DNA of 64,000 bases. It comes from Bacteroides ovatus. GTDB taxonomy: Bacteria > Bacteroidota > Bacteroidia > Bacteroidales > Bacteroidaceae. Made by a program: the position numbers and the translations under genes. The notes under the pieces are model-generated. The model was not told the DNA's origin and did not search any database. It saw only the letters and a list, made by a program, of their open reading frames with translations. Shown piece by piece: positions 39,237 to 48,064 of this stretch (positions are counted from its first letter, which is position 1; each line of letters opens with the position of its first letter). Where the stretch lies: contig NZ_CP012938.1 in the NCBI RefSeq assembly GCF_001314995.1, forward strand, positions 930,001-994,000. The letters are read 5' to 3'.

Positions 39237-40121
39237 ATGAGAAAGATAAAAGTCGGAATCATCCAACAATCCAATACCGCAGATATAAAAGCCAATCTGA
39301 TGAACCTCGCAAAGAGTATCGAGGCTTGTGCCGCTCACGGCGCACAACTGATTGTGCTCCAGGAGTTGCACAATTCACTTTATTTCTGCCAGACAGAAAA
39401 CACTAACCTGTTTGATCTTGCCGAACCAATTCCCGGGCCTTCCACAGGCTTTTATTCCGAGTTGGCAGCAGCTAATAAAGTAGTCCTTGTCACCTCTCTT
39501 TTTGAGAAACGTGCTCCCGGACTTTATCATAATACCGCTGTCGTATTCGACCGCGACGGAAGCATTGCAGGAAAATACCGAAAAATGCATATTCCCGATG
39601 ATCCGGCTTACTACGAAAAGTTCTATTTCACTCCGGGAGACATTGGTTTTGAACCGATTCAAACATCTTTAGGAAAACTGGGCGTATTAGTATGCTGGGA
39701 TCAATGGTATCCGGAAGCTGCCCGCCTGATGGCACTAAAAGGTGCGGAACTTTTAATTTATCCTACCGCCATTGGCTGGGAAAGCAGCGACACGGACGAT
39801 GAAAAAGCCCGCCAACTCAATGCCTGGATTATTTCACAACGCGCTCATGCCGTTGCCAATGGACTTCCTGTTATCTCCGTCAACCGTGTAGGACACGAAC
39901 CTGATCCTTCCGGACAGACAAACGGTATCTTATTCTGGGGAAACAGTTTTGTAGCAGGACCACAAGGGGAATTTCTGACACAAGCCGGAAACGATCACCC
40001 GGAAAACATAGTAGTGGAAATAGATATGGAACGTTCGGAAAACGTTCGCCGTTGGTGGCCTTTCCTTCGTGATCGTCGGATTGACGAATATGATGGACTT
40101 ACCAAACGCTTTCTGGATTAA
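39237..40121 (+). CDS. aguB: N-carbamoylputrescine amidase
   Basis: This nitrilase-superfamily enzyme completes the agmatine route by turning N-carbamoylputrescine into putrescine, CO2 and ammonia. The Glu-Lys-Cys triad is visible: E in VLQELHNS, K in YRKMHIPDD and C in LVCWDQWYPEAA. The 294-residue length and the ending RRWWPFLRDRRIDEY fit AguB. It is 67 nt downstream of the deiminase gene, and the operon ends in a terminator at 40174. Confidence 0.95.
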   Translation: MRKIKVGIIQQSNTADIKANLMNLAKSIEACAAHGAQLIVLQELHNSLYFCQTENTNLFDLAEPIPGPSTGFYSELAAANKVVLVTSLFEKRAPGLYHNTAVVFDRDGSIAGKYRKMHIPDDPAYYEKFYFTPGDIGFEPIQTSLGKLGVLVCWDQWYPEAARLMALKGAELLIYPTAIGWESSDTDDEKARQLNAWIISQRAHAVANGLPVISVNRVGHEPDPSGQTNGILFWGNSFVAGPQGEFLTQAGNDHPENIVVEIDMERSENVRRWWPFLRDRRIDEYDGLTKRFLD

Positions 40122-40173
40122 AGGCTTACCCACATACCTTCATTGCAGGAGGTTTATCTAATAAAGAAAAAAG

Positions 40174-40217
40174 AAGGGCACAGAGTTCAAATCTAAATTT
40201 AGAACTCTGTACCCTTT
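40174..40217 (+). terminator. Terminator of the agu operon
   Basis: Arms 40174-40188 and 40202-40216 pair over 15 bp with one mismatch. A- and T-rich flanks allow use from both sides, including the converging GtrA gene. Confidence 0.8.
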
Positions 40218-40242
40218 CAATATATCATCATAAATAACTATC

Positions 40243-40632
40243 TCATTGAAACGTTATTTTTTTGTTGGCTAGGAAATTAGCCCCTCCATAAATAAACAAT
40301 CCCAAGAATTGAGCCAGATATTCATTCACGTCCAATCCTTCTACCAATAACACAAGAAATAAAAACTGTGCGGTGTAAGCCACGGCAAAAGCAGAGCAAA
40401 AGAGTAGTATCTGTTTCCAGATACTATTCTTTTTATTTTCTACGGGGAATATCCAGTATTTGCACCAGATAAAGTTATGGATTTGAGCTATCAGATACGC
40501 TGTTATATTAGCCACCATATAGTCGCCGTCAAATGACATTTCTTTCATCATTAACCATACAACCAACGCCATAATCAAAGCGTTCATTGTACCGATGACT
40601 ATAAAACGGAATATGCGTACAGATTCTTTCAC
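40243..40632 (-). CDS. GtrA-family membrane protein
   Basis: The 129-residue protein has four hydrophobic segments and the GtrA fold ([20 protein letters not shown]; late [18 protein letters not shown]). GtrA proteins are thought to move polyprenyl-linked sugars across the inner membrane for glycan decoration. No glycosyltransferase is adjacent. Its start overlaps the aspS stop by 4 nt, so it is translated from the aspS transcript. Confidence 0.88.
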   Translation of the reverse strand: MKESVRIFRFIVIGTMNALIMALVVWLMMKEMSFDGDYMVANITAYLIAQIHNFIWCKYWIFPVENKKNSIWKQILLFCSAFAVAYTAQFLFLVLLVEGLDVNEYLAQFLGLFIYGGANFLANKKITFQ

Positions 40633-42392
40633 TCGCCCTCTTTCAAATCTACGATCAAATTCAGTTCATCAAGCTGGCTCTGGTCGATTGCAGAGGGTGC
40701 GTCCAACATCACATCACGTCCGGAATTATTTTTCGGGAACGCAATACAGTCACGTATAGAATCCAATCCTGCAAACAAAGACACCCAACGGTCGAGTCCG
40801 TATGCCAAACCACCGTGAGGAGGCGCACCATACTTAAAGGCATTCATCAGGAAGCCAAACTGTGCCTCTGCCTTCTCCGGAGTGAATCCAAGAATCTCGA
40901 ACATCTTCGCCTGCAATTTCGCATCGTGGATACGGATAGATCCGCCGCCAACTTCCACACCGTTGATTACCATATCGTATGCATCTGCACGTACAGCTGC
41001 CGGATCAGTGTCCAACATCGGAATGTCTTCCTCTTTCGGATGAGTAAACGGATGATGCATAGCCATCAGACGGCCTTCCTCTTCGCTCCATTCGAACATC
41101 GGGAAGTCAATCACCCAAAGGCAAACAAACTTATTCTTATCACGCAATCCCAGTTGAGCACCCATTTCCAGACGAAGCTCGCAAAGTTGTTTACGTGTTT
41201 TCATTACATCGTCGCCAGACAGAATCAGAATCAAATCACCCGGTTTAGCTCCGAATGCTTCTTTCATTTGCTGGAGCACCTCCTGCGTATAGAATTTATC
41301 TACACTCGATTTCACCGTTCCGTCGGCTTCCACACGGGCATAAACCATTCCTTTCGCACCAATCTGCGGTTTCTTTACAAATTCGGTCAATGCATCCAGT
41401 TGCTTGCGGGTATAAGTCGCAGCACCTTCGGCGCAGATACCGCCCACATAAGCCGCATTATCGAATACAGAGAATCCGTGACCTTTCATGATATCCATCA
41501 GTTCCACGAATTTCATGCCGAAACGCAAATCCGGTTTATCGCTACCATAATATTTCATGGCGTCCGCCCAAGACATACGTTGGAATGGTTCATTCAGTTC
41601 CACACCACGAAGAGTCTTAAACAAATGTTTAGCCATTCCTTCGAAAGTAGAGATAATATCTTCTTGCTCAACGAAGCTCATTTCACAGTCGATCTGTGTA
41701 AATTCCGGTTGACGGTCGGCACGTAAGTCCTCGTCGCGGAAACATTTCGCAATCTGGAAATAACGGTCGAAACCGGAAACCATCAACAACTGTTTCAAGG
41801 TCTGCGGAGACTGCGGAAGTGCATAGAACTGTCCCGGATTCATACGTGACGGCACCACGAAGTCGCGTGCGCCTTCAGGAGTAGAACCGATCAAAACGGG
41901 CGTTTCCACTTCGATGAAACCCAGACTATCCAGATATTTGCGAACTTCAATTGTCATTTTATGACGCAGTTCCAAATTGGAACGTACAGCGTTACGGCGT
42001 AAATCCAGATAACGGTATTTCATGCGGATATCATCACCCCCATCCGTGTTATCTTCGATAGTGAACGGAGGAATCATGGCAGTATTTAGTACGTTCAGTT
42101 CGGAAACAATGATTTCAATGTCTCCGGTAGGAATGTTTGCATTCTTGCTGAAACGTTCATTAACCGTTCCTGTCACTTGAATGACGAACTCACGTCCCAA
42201 TTTATTAGCACGTTCACAGAGTTCAGCATTAATTTCTTCATTAAAAACCAATTGGGTAATTCCGTAACGGTCGCGAAGGTCAATGAAAGTCATCCCTCCC
42301 ATCTTACGGCTGCGCTGTACCCATCCGGACAGCGTGACTTGCTTGTTTACATCAGAGATTCTAAGCTCTCCACATGTGTGCGTTCTAAACAT
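40629..42392 (-). CDS. aspS: Aspartyl-tRNA synthetase
   Basis: The start is placed at the ATG at 42392 ([19 protein letters not shown], 587 residues), the conserved N-terminus; the open frame extends upstream to 42464 across the promoter. The OB-fold anticodon-binding domain is followed by the class II catalytic core with motif 2 ([18 protein letters not shown]) and motif 3 ([15 protein letters not shown]). A bacterial GAD insert lies between (about 285-420). The length and insert mark it as the bacterial type. Confidence 0.97.
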   Translation of the reverse strand: MFRTHTCGELRISDVNKQVTLSGWVQRSRKMGGMTFIDLRDRYGITQLVFNEEINAELCERANKLGREFVIQVTGTVNERFSKNANIPTGDIEIIVSELNVLNTAMIPPFTIEDNTDGGDDIRMKYRYLDLRRNAVRSNLELRHKMTIEVRKYLDSLGFIEVETPVLIGSTPEGARDFVVPSRMNPGQFYALPQSPQTLKQLLMVSGFDRYFQIAKCFRDEDLRADRQPEFTQIDCEMSFVEQEDIISTFEGMAKHLFKTLRGVELNEPFQRMSWADAMKYYGSDKPDLRFGMKFVELMDIMKGHGFSVFDNAAYVGGICAEGAATYTRKQLDALTEFVKKPQIGAKGMVYARVEADGTVKSSVDKFYTQEVLQQMKEAFGAKPGDLILILSGDDVMKTRKQLCELRLEMGAQLGLRDKNKFVCLWVIDFPMFEWSEEEGRLMAMHHPFTHPKEEDIPMLDTDPAAVRADAYDMVINGVEVGGGSIRIHDAKLQAKMFEILGFTPEKAEAQFGFLMNAFKYGAPPHGGLAYGLDRWVSLFAGLDSIRDCIAFPKNNSGRDVMLDAPSAIDQSQLDELNLIVDLKEGE

Positions 42393-42451
42393 ATATTTTT
42401 TATTTAAACGATTATCACTCGCGTTTTTATTTTGATCGAACCAAAACTGCG

Positions 42452-42459
42452 CAAAAGTA
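42452..42459 (-). promoter_or_regulatory. -7 promoter box for aspS
   Basis: TACTTTTG on the minus strand, 60 nt before the ATG at 42392. Confidence 0.65.
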
Positions 42460-42500
42460 CGCAATAATTTGTAATTCGGTGTCAGTAATCCGTTATTTTA

Positions 42501-43514
42501 TCAGACTTTCTTTGTCAGCTTTTTCAATATTTTCTTGTTTCTATCTGTTATATTGTCAACGATGGCTTCATTCATCAATTTGATGCCATTCATATATTCC
42601 TGCGCTCTTTGGAGCACATTGGCTGCATCCTTTTCCGGTGCTCGTGGCACTACCACGCGCAATCCTCTTTGAATCAGCTGAATATTTACATTGGCATCCG
42701 TTTCCATGGGGTCACCATCAAAATGCACGACACCCGGAGTAGTCCGGCGGATGCACAACTGCTTGCAGCGGAAAGTCTTGATACGGCTATTCTGATCGAT
42801 TGTTTTATTGAATAATTGAAAGGCCAATGAAGGAACGTCCAATACGGTGAACGGTTCGAGAATAGTCACATCCAGCAAACCATCTGTCAGAGTGGCTTGC
42901 GGTGCGATATAAGCATTGTTTCCATATTGCGACGCGTTTCCGCAGGCAATCAGGAAGGCTTTATACTTGGAAACTCCGTTTTCCGTTTCCAGTTCGTACG
43001 TTTCCGGCTCATATTTAAGACTTTCCTGCAGGGTTTTCTCCAGATAAGTCAATAGCCCCCGTTTACCGGCATGCGCAAACTTCAGACTGACAAACGCGTC
43101 GAATCCCACTCCGCAAGTGCAGAAAAAATCCGTACCGTTAATCTTACCATAATCTATCACATCCATGCAACCTTCGTTCAGCACTTCCAATGCTCTCTTC
43201 GGTTCCATCGGTATATGCAGATGCCTCGCCAGTCCATTGCCCGATCCGCAGGGAATAATTCCCAGCGCGGTATCAGTATGCACCAACGAACGAGCTATTT
43301 CATTGATTGTTCCATCCCCACCAATAGCCACTACTATATCTGTTTTCTCTTCGGCAGCTTTGGCAGCTATTTCTACTGCATGACCGGCTCTTTCCGTATA
43401 CACTACTTCCCAAGAGTATCTCGCCTTGTCTATTTTTTCGTCCAGCAAGTTAAGAATCAATTCTTTACTTTGTGTTCCCGAAATAGGATTGACGACGAAT
43501 TTTATTTTTTTCAT
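42501..43514 (-). CDS. YegS/diacylglycerol-kinase-family lipid kinase
   Basis: The start is placed at the ATG at 43514 (MKKIKFVVNPISGTQSKEL, 337 residues). The ATG at 43553 lies inside the -7 box and is excluded; the ATG at 43526 remains possible. The DAGK catalytic domain shows VVAIGGDGTINEIARS and GIIPCGSGNGLARHL, and the C-terminal domain has VVHFDGDPMETD. The substrate cannot be read from sequence. Its position divergent from serine palmitoyltransferase makes a sphingoid base or ceramide a reasonable alternative to diacylglycerol. Confidence 0.88.
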   Translation of the reverse strand: MKKIKFVVNPISGTQSKELILNLLDEKIDKARYSWEVVYTERAGHAVEIAAKAAEEKTDIVVAIGGDGTINEIARSLVHTDTALGIIPCGSGNGLARHLHIPMEPKRALEVLNEGCMDVIDYGKINGTDFFCTCGVGFDAFVSLKFAHAGKRGLLTYLEKTLQESLKYEPETYELETENGVSKYKAFLIACGNASQYGNNAYIAPQATLTDGLLDVTILEPFTVLDVPSLAFQLFNKTIDQNSRIKTFRCKQLCIRRTTPGVVHFDGDPMETDANVNIQLIQRGLRVVVPRAPEKDAANVLQRAQEYMNGIKLMNEAIVDNITDRNKKILKKLTKKV

Positions 43515-43550
43515 TCTTTCGTTCATGCTATTCTTGTCGATTGTAGACGA

Positions 43551-43558
43551 CAAAAGTA
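43551..43558 (-). promoter_or_regulatory. -7 promoter box for the lipid kinase
   Basis: TACTTTTG on the minus strand, 37 nt before the ATG at 43514. Confidence 0.65.
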
Positions 43559-43652
43559 ATATAAATATCTTAAATTTTAATCTATTAGAGGTTTCTAATC
43601 ATACGAGAGCAACTTTTTTCTCTTAAAAAGAACAGATAAAAGCAAATTTTGT

Positions 43653-43660
43653 TATCTTTG
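43653..43660 (+). promoter_or_regulatory. -7 promoter box for serine palmitoyltransferase
   Basis: TATCTTTG lies 87 nt before the ATG, predicting a leader of about 80 nt. The leader contains a small hairpin, AGATCGT (43700-43706) with ACGATCT (43713-43719). Confidence 0.65.
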
Positions 43661-43746
43661 CCCCCTGTTTTTAAACACTTGTTAAGATAAAAGGATGTAA
43701 GATCGTCAGCGAACGATCTGAGTATGAGTATAATAAATTATAATTC

Positions 43747-44931
43747 ATGGGATTATTACAAGAGAAGTTAGCTAAGTACGACCTGCCACAAAAGTTTATG
43801 GCACAGGGCGTTTACCCATATTTCCGTGAGATAGAAGGAAAGCAGGGTACAGAGGTAGAAATGGGCGGACACGAAGTGTTGATGTTCGGTTCCAATGCAT
43901 ACACTGGCCTTACGGGAGATGAAAGAGTGATTGAAGCAGGTATCAAAGCCATGCATAAATATGGTTCCGGTTGCGCAGGCTCGCGCTTCTTGAATGGTAC
44001 GCTTGACCTGCACGTTCAGTTGGAGAAAGAACTGGCTGCCTTTGTAGGCAAAGATGAAGCGCTCTGCTTCTCAACCGGTTTTACGGTGAATTCCGGAGTT
44101 ATCCCTGCTTTGACAGACCGCAATGATTATATCATTTGCGATGACCGCGACCACGCATCTATCGTAGATGGCCGTCGTCTCTCCTTCTCTCAACAATTAA
44201 AATATAAGCATAACGATATGGCGGATCTGGAAAAGCAACTTCAAAAGTGCAACCCGGATTCAGTGAAGCTCATCATAGTAGACGGTGTGTTCTCTATGGA
44301 AGGCGACCTGGCAAACTTGCCCGAAATCGTACGCTTGAAACATAAATACAACGCTACTATCATGGTAGACGAAGCTCATGGCTTGGGTGTATTTGGAAAA
44401 CAAGGACGTGGTGTTTGCGACCATTTCGGTCTGACTCACGAAGTTGACTTGATTATGGGTACTTTCAGCAAATCATTGGCTTCTATCGGTGGATTCATTG
44501 CTGCTGATTCTTCTATCATCAACTGGTTACGCCACAACGCACGTACTTATATATTTAGTGCGTCCAACACTCCGGCTGCTACTGCATCTGCTCTTGAAGC
44601 TCTCCACATCATCCAGGATGAACCGGAAAGACTTGAAGCGCTGTGGGAAGCTACCAACTATGCATTGAAGCGTTTCCGTGAAGCAGGATTTGAAATCGGT
44701 GCAACAGAATCACCTATCATTCCTCTTTATGTACGTGACACGGAAAAAACATTCATGGTCACTAAATTGGCTTTCGACGAGGGGGTATTTATCAATCCGG
44801 TTATTCCTCCGGCATGTGCACCGCAAGACACTTTGGTACGTGTGGCATTGATGGCTACTCATACAAAAGATCAAATTGACCGTGCTGTAGAAAAGCTAGT
44901 TAAGGCATTTAAAGCATTGGATCTTTTATAA
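43747..44931 (+). CDS. spt: Serine palmitoyltransferase (alpha-oxoamine synthase)
   Basis: This PLP enzyme condenses serine with a fatty acyl-CoA to make 3-ketosphinganine, the first step of Bacteroides sphingolipid synthesis. The 394-residue protein shows LNGTLDLHVQLE, the stacking histidine in DDRDHASIVDG, MVDEAHGLGVFG (D208, H211) and the Schiff-base lysine K242 in GTFSKSLASIGG. It closely matches my recollection of the B. thetaiotaomicron SPT (BT_0870). The related 2-amino-3-ketobutyrate CoA ligase cannot be excluded by motif alone. It is monocistronic and divergent from a lipid kinase. Confidence 0.9.
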   Translation: MGLLQEKLAKYDLPQKFMAQGVYPYFREIEGKQGTEVEMGGHEVLMFGSNAYTGLTGDERVIEAGIKAMHKYGSGCAGSRFLNGTLDLHVQLEKELAAFVGKDEALCFSTGFTVNSGVIPALTDRNDYIICDDRDHASIVDGRRLSFSQQLKYKHNDMADLEKQLQKCNPDSVKLIIVDGVFSMEGDLANLPEIVRLKHKYNATIMVDEAHGLGVFGKQGRGVCDHFGLTHEVDLIMGTFSKSLASIGGFIAADSSIINWLRHNARTYIFSASNTPAATASALEALHIIQDEPERLEALWEATNYALKRFREAGFEIGATESPIIPLYVRDTEKTFMVTKLAFDEGVFINPVIPPACAPQDTLVRVALMATHTKDQIDRAVEKLVKAFKALDLL

Positions 44932-44970
44932 TCTACGAGAAATATATCACTCTTATCGGGTGAATAAAAG

Positions 44971-45004
44971 AAAAGTCTGACACAAATCAATGTGCCGGAC
45001 TTTT
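44971..45004 (+). terminator. Terminator after spt
   Basis: AAAAGTCTGACACA (44971-44984) pairs with TGTGCCGGACTTTT (44991-45004), allowing one G-T pair and one mismatch. It also lies just beyond the stop of the converging ABC operon and may serve both. Confidence 0.8.
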
Positions 45005-45012
45005 ATTTTATC

Positions 45013-47334
45013 TTATTCACCCTTAAGTACTTCCGCCGGATTTTGCTGGGCGGCTTTCCATACACGCCAGATGATGCTTAGGAAAATGACAAATCCCATT
45101 CCTATGAATATGACTGCATAGAGCCACCATTCTATCGGTGTTTGCTTTATATAATTTTCTAGCCAATGTTTCATCATGACATATCCCAACGGAAAAGCAA
45201 AGAACGATGAAAACACAAGTAAAAGTAAATATTCTCTAAAGAATAGATTCAGGATTATTCCTATATTGGCTCCATTTACCTTGCGTATAGCTATTTCTTT
45301 ACGCCGTTGCTGGCAGGATAAAGTCACCAATGAAAATATGCCGAATACGGCAATCGCTATACATATAAAAGAAACTATGCTCAACAATTGACACAAAGTT
45401 CTCTCTGATTTCATATAAGTGTCATAAACCTCTTCCATATTAGACAACATCAATTCTGCATTTGGATTAACTTTATTCACTTCCGCTTTTATCTTTTCAG
45501 AAACAACGTTCCAAGTCCCTTCTTTCACTTTGAATATAATACCTCCTCTGCCTGTATTATCCGGCAAAAAAAACATAGCAGGGGCTACCGGGTGTATTGG
45601 GGCATTATATGAAATATTTTTAATAACCCCTTTCACTATATAATGCCTTCCTAATTTATCAATTTTCTTTCCAACCGGTTGTGTCCATCCGAAAGCTTTC
45701 ACAGCAGCTTCATTTATAACAACCATATTTTTTCCATCCTTTTCATCCAGCATGCTTCCCTCCAGCACCTCAACTCCAAAGAAATCGGCATATTCTTGAT
45801 TGATCGTCTCATCTTCTAGATCTATATATTGCTCACTATCAGTTGTCTTTCCTTCCCACTCCTTTATCCTGAATGTTGAAAAATACATTTTGGGAATAGG
45901 TGTCTGAAAGCCACTCAAATACTTTGTAACATCGGGCATCTGTTCTAATATTTCTTTAAAAGGAACATTTTCAGAGCAATAAACAACAGCTCCCACATTA
46001 TGCCGTTCTATTCCAAGTTCTTTGGTATTCAACAAGAAGTTAAGTTGCTTCATCATCACCAAAGTACAAAAAACAAAGGCTATACCAATAAACAACTGAA
46101 ATAAAATGCTACTCTTATAAAACCAACCGGAGAGATGAAGATTAGATTTTTTGTTTATATTACTAAGTAGAGTTCGCTTGCTAATGTATCGTATAAGCAG
46201 AGATGCAAAACCAACTGTCACGGCAATCAATGATAGTATATAAACAAATACTTCGATATAAAAAAATGAAGCACCCTCATAGATTTGTGACAAACGTTTA
46301 AAAGTCGGCAGGATGAGTTCTATCAATACCAACCCTATTCCTGAAGATAAAATTAGTAACAAGACAAGTTCTGTAAGAAGTAAAGTGAGTAACCCACCAT
46401 TTGATGAACCATTGACTTTCCTCAACGCTAACTCACGTTTACGCATCCGGATACGAGTTATCAACATTGTTAAATAATTACATATTCCACAAATTATAAC
46501 CAAACCGCTAATACATGCAAAAAGACGAATATGATTCAACTTCACATTCACATCTTCCCTCGGATGACTACTCCGCAATGTGGATAATGGAGCAATAAGC
46601 GTAGAATTTGGATATTTATGACCATCTTGTTGTACTTCATATTCTGACAACCTCTGTTTCAATGCTTCTATATCACAGTTGGGATAAATACGAAAAAGCG
46701 TTTGGCATCGTTGGTTCCCCCAATTGGGGTTTGTATCATGAAATGGCAATAATATATCAAATGAAAACAAAGAGTGTCCTTCCCATGACTTTACAACTGC
46801 AACGATTATTTTTTCTTCGTTACTTTCCTCTAAAATCAAGTGTTTACCTATCGGAGATTCTTTCCCAAATATTCGCTTTGCCGTATTTTCTGTTATAGCA
46901 ATTTCATCCTTTTTTAGCTGTAGATGGTTATCTCCATCCAATACTTTAATATTAAACATTGAAATGAAATTTGAATCTACCTCTATACGTCGTACCACAA
47001 ACTCAACATCCTCATTCTTAATCTTTTTTTCATTCCAGTCATAAAATATACGACATACTTTCTCTATCTCCGGACAATTCTTTGCCAAATAATCAGCTAG
47101 AAAACTAGATGAATTATAGGTAAATCCGTCTCCATAAAGACGAAAGCTACTGCCTGCCAGATAAATGCGATCGGCTCCCTCATGAAAATTATCATACGTC
47201 ATTTCATAACGTATCCATAATACCGACAGCGCAAAACAGGTAAAGCCGACTGCTAATCCGATAATACTAACAAGACTTTGTGTTTTATACTTTATCAGAT
47301 TACGAAAGGCTACTTTCAGATAATGTTTTATCAT
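45013..47334 (-). CDS. ABC transporter permease, MacB/FtsX type (third permease of the operon)
   Basis: The 773-residue permease starts MIKHYLKVAFRNLIKYKTQS, the N-terminal pattern of this Bacteroidetes family. A first membrane helix is followed by a MacB periplasmic core, three more helices (about 280-400), then a second helix/periplasmic/FtsX half with ERTLCQLLSIVSFICIAIAV and the coupling region RRKEIAIRKVNGANIGIIL. It ends near VWKAAQQNPAEVLKGE, as do its sister permeases. It is the last gene of the operon, 27 nt after the ATPase gene. Such mechanotransmitting permeases move lipids, peptides or drugs from the periplasm to the exterior rather than across the inner membrane. Confidence 0.92.
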   Translation of the reverse strand: MIKHYLKVAFRNLIKYKTQSLVSIIGLAVGFTCFALSVLWIRYEMTYDNFHEGADRIYLAGSSFRLYGDGFTYNSSSFLADYLAKNCPEIEKVCRIFYDWNEKKIKNEDVEFVVRRIEVDSNFISMFNIKVLDGDNHLQLKKDEIAITENTAKRIFGKESPIGKHLILEESNEEKIIVAVVKSWEGHSLFSFDILLPFHDTNPNWGNQRCQTLFRIYPNCDIEALKQRLSEYEVQQDGHKYPNSTLIAPLSTLRSSHPREDVNVKLNHIRLFACISGLVIICGICNYLTMLITRIRMRKRELALRKVNGSSNGGLLTLLLTELVLLLILSSGIGLVLIELILPTFKRLSQIYEGASFFYIEVFVYILSLIAVTVGFASLLIRYISKRTLLSNINKKSNLHLSGWFYKSSILFQLFIGIAFVFCTLVMMKQLNFLLNTKELGIERHNVGAVVYCSENVPFKEILEQMPDVTKYLSGFQTPIPKMYFSTFRIKEWEGKTTDSEQYIDLEDETINQEYADFFGVEVLEGSMLDEKDGKNMVVINEAAVKAFGWTQPVGKKIDKLGRHYIVKGVIKNISYNAPIHPVAPAMFFLPDNTGRGGIIFKVKEGTWNVVSEKIKAEVNKVNPNAELMLSNMEEVYDTYMKSERTLCQLLSIVSFICIAIAVFGIFSLVTLSCQQRRKEIAIRKVNGANIGIILNLFFREYLLLLVFSSFFAFPLGYVMMKHWLENYIKQTPIEWWLYAVIFIGMGFVIFLSIIWRVWKAAQQNPAEVLKGE

Positions 47335-47361
47335 GATATACTTTTTATTGATAGCTTGTGC

Positions 47362-48036
47362 TTACATACTAACTTCGGTCACCACCTGTCCATCAAACAG
47401 GTTTATGATACGGTCGGCATAACCGGCATCGTGTTGTGAGTGGGTCACCATGACAATGGTGGTTCCCTCTTTATTCAGTTCGCTCAATAGCCCCATCACT
47501 TCTTTACCGTTTTTGGAGTCCAGGTTACCGGTTGGCTCATCGGCCAAAATCAGTTTAGGGTTGGCCACGACGGCACGGGCAATGGCAACACGTTGCTGCT
47601 GACCACCGGAAAGTTGTTGCGGAAAGTGTTTACTACGATGAGTAATGGCCATTCTCTCCATAGCTGACTCTACCCTCTTTTTCCGTTCGGCAGCGGAAAT
47701 ACCCATATAAAGCAAAGGAAGTTCGATATTTTCGTATACGTTCAACTCGTCTATCAGGTTAAAGCTCTGAAATACGAAGCCTATCACGCCTTTGCGAAGA
47801 CTGGTACGTTGCGACTCGGTATACCGGGAGACTTCCGTTCCGTTCAGATAATACTCTCCTCCTGTCGGGTTATCAAGTAGCCCCAAAATGTTGAGCAATG
47901 TTGACTTGCCACAGCCGGAGGGACCCATGATGGCTACAAATTCACCTTGTTTCACTTCGATACTGACGTTATTCAACGCCCAAGTTTCTACTTCTTCCGT
48001 TTTGAAAATCTTCTGTAAGTCAATGGTCTTAATCAT
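47362..48036 (-). CDS. ABC transporter ATP-binding protein, MacB/LolD type
   Basis: The 224-residue ATPase shows Walker A GPSGCGKST, Q loop (FVFQSFNLI), signature LSGGQQQRVAIARA, Walker B LILADEPTGNLDSKNG and switch histidine (VTHSQHD). It is the only ATPase in the operon, so it probably drives all three permeases. It sits between the second and third permease genes. Confidence 0.95.
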   Translation of the reverse strand: MIKTIDLQKIFKTEEVETWALNNVSIEVKQGEFVAIMGPSGCGKSTLLNILGLLDNPTGGEYYLNGTEVSRYTESQRTSLRKGVIGFVFQSFNLIDELNVYENIELPLLYMGISAAERKKRVESAMERMAITHRSKHFPQQLSGGQQQRVAIARAVVANPKLILADEPTGNLDSKNGKEVMGLLSELNKEGTTIVMVTHSQHDAGYADRIINLFDGQVVTEVSM

Positions 48037-48064
48037 AACTGTATTGTTTTTAGAATTATTAATT

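Noticed and set aside
40815..41726. 303-residue plus-strand ORF inside aspS
   Set aside because: It is antisense to the catalytic core of AspRS, rich in His and Phe, and without recognisable motifs.
42393..42464. N-terminal extension of AspRS
   Set aside because: The extra 24 residues reach past the likely transcription start and match no part of the family. The ATG at 42392 is the conserved start.
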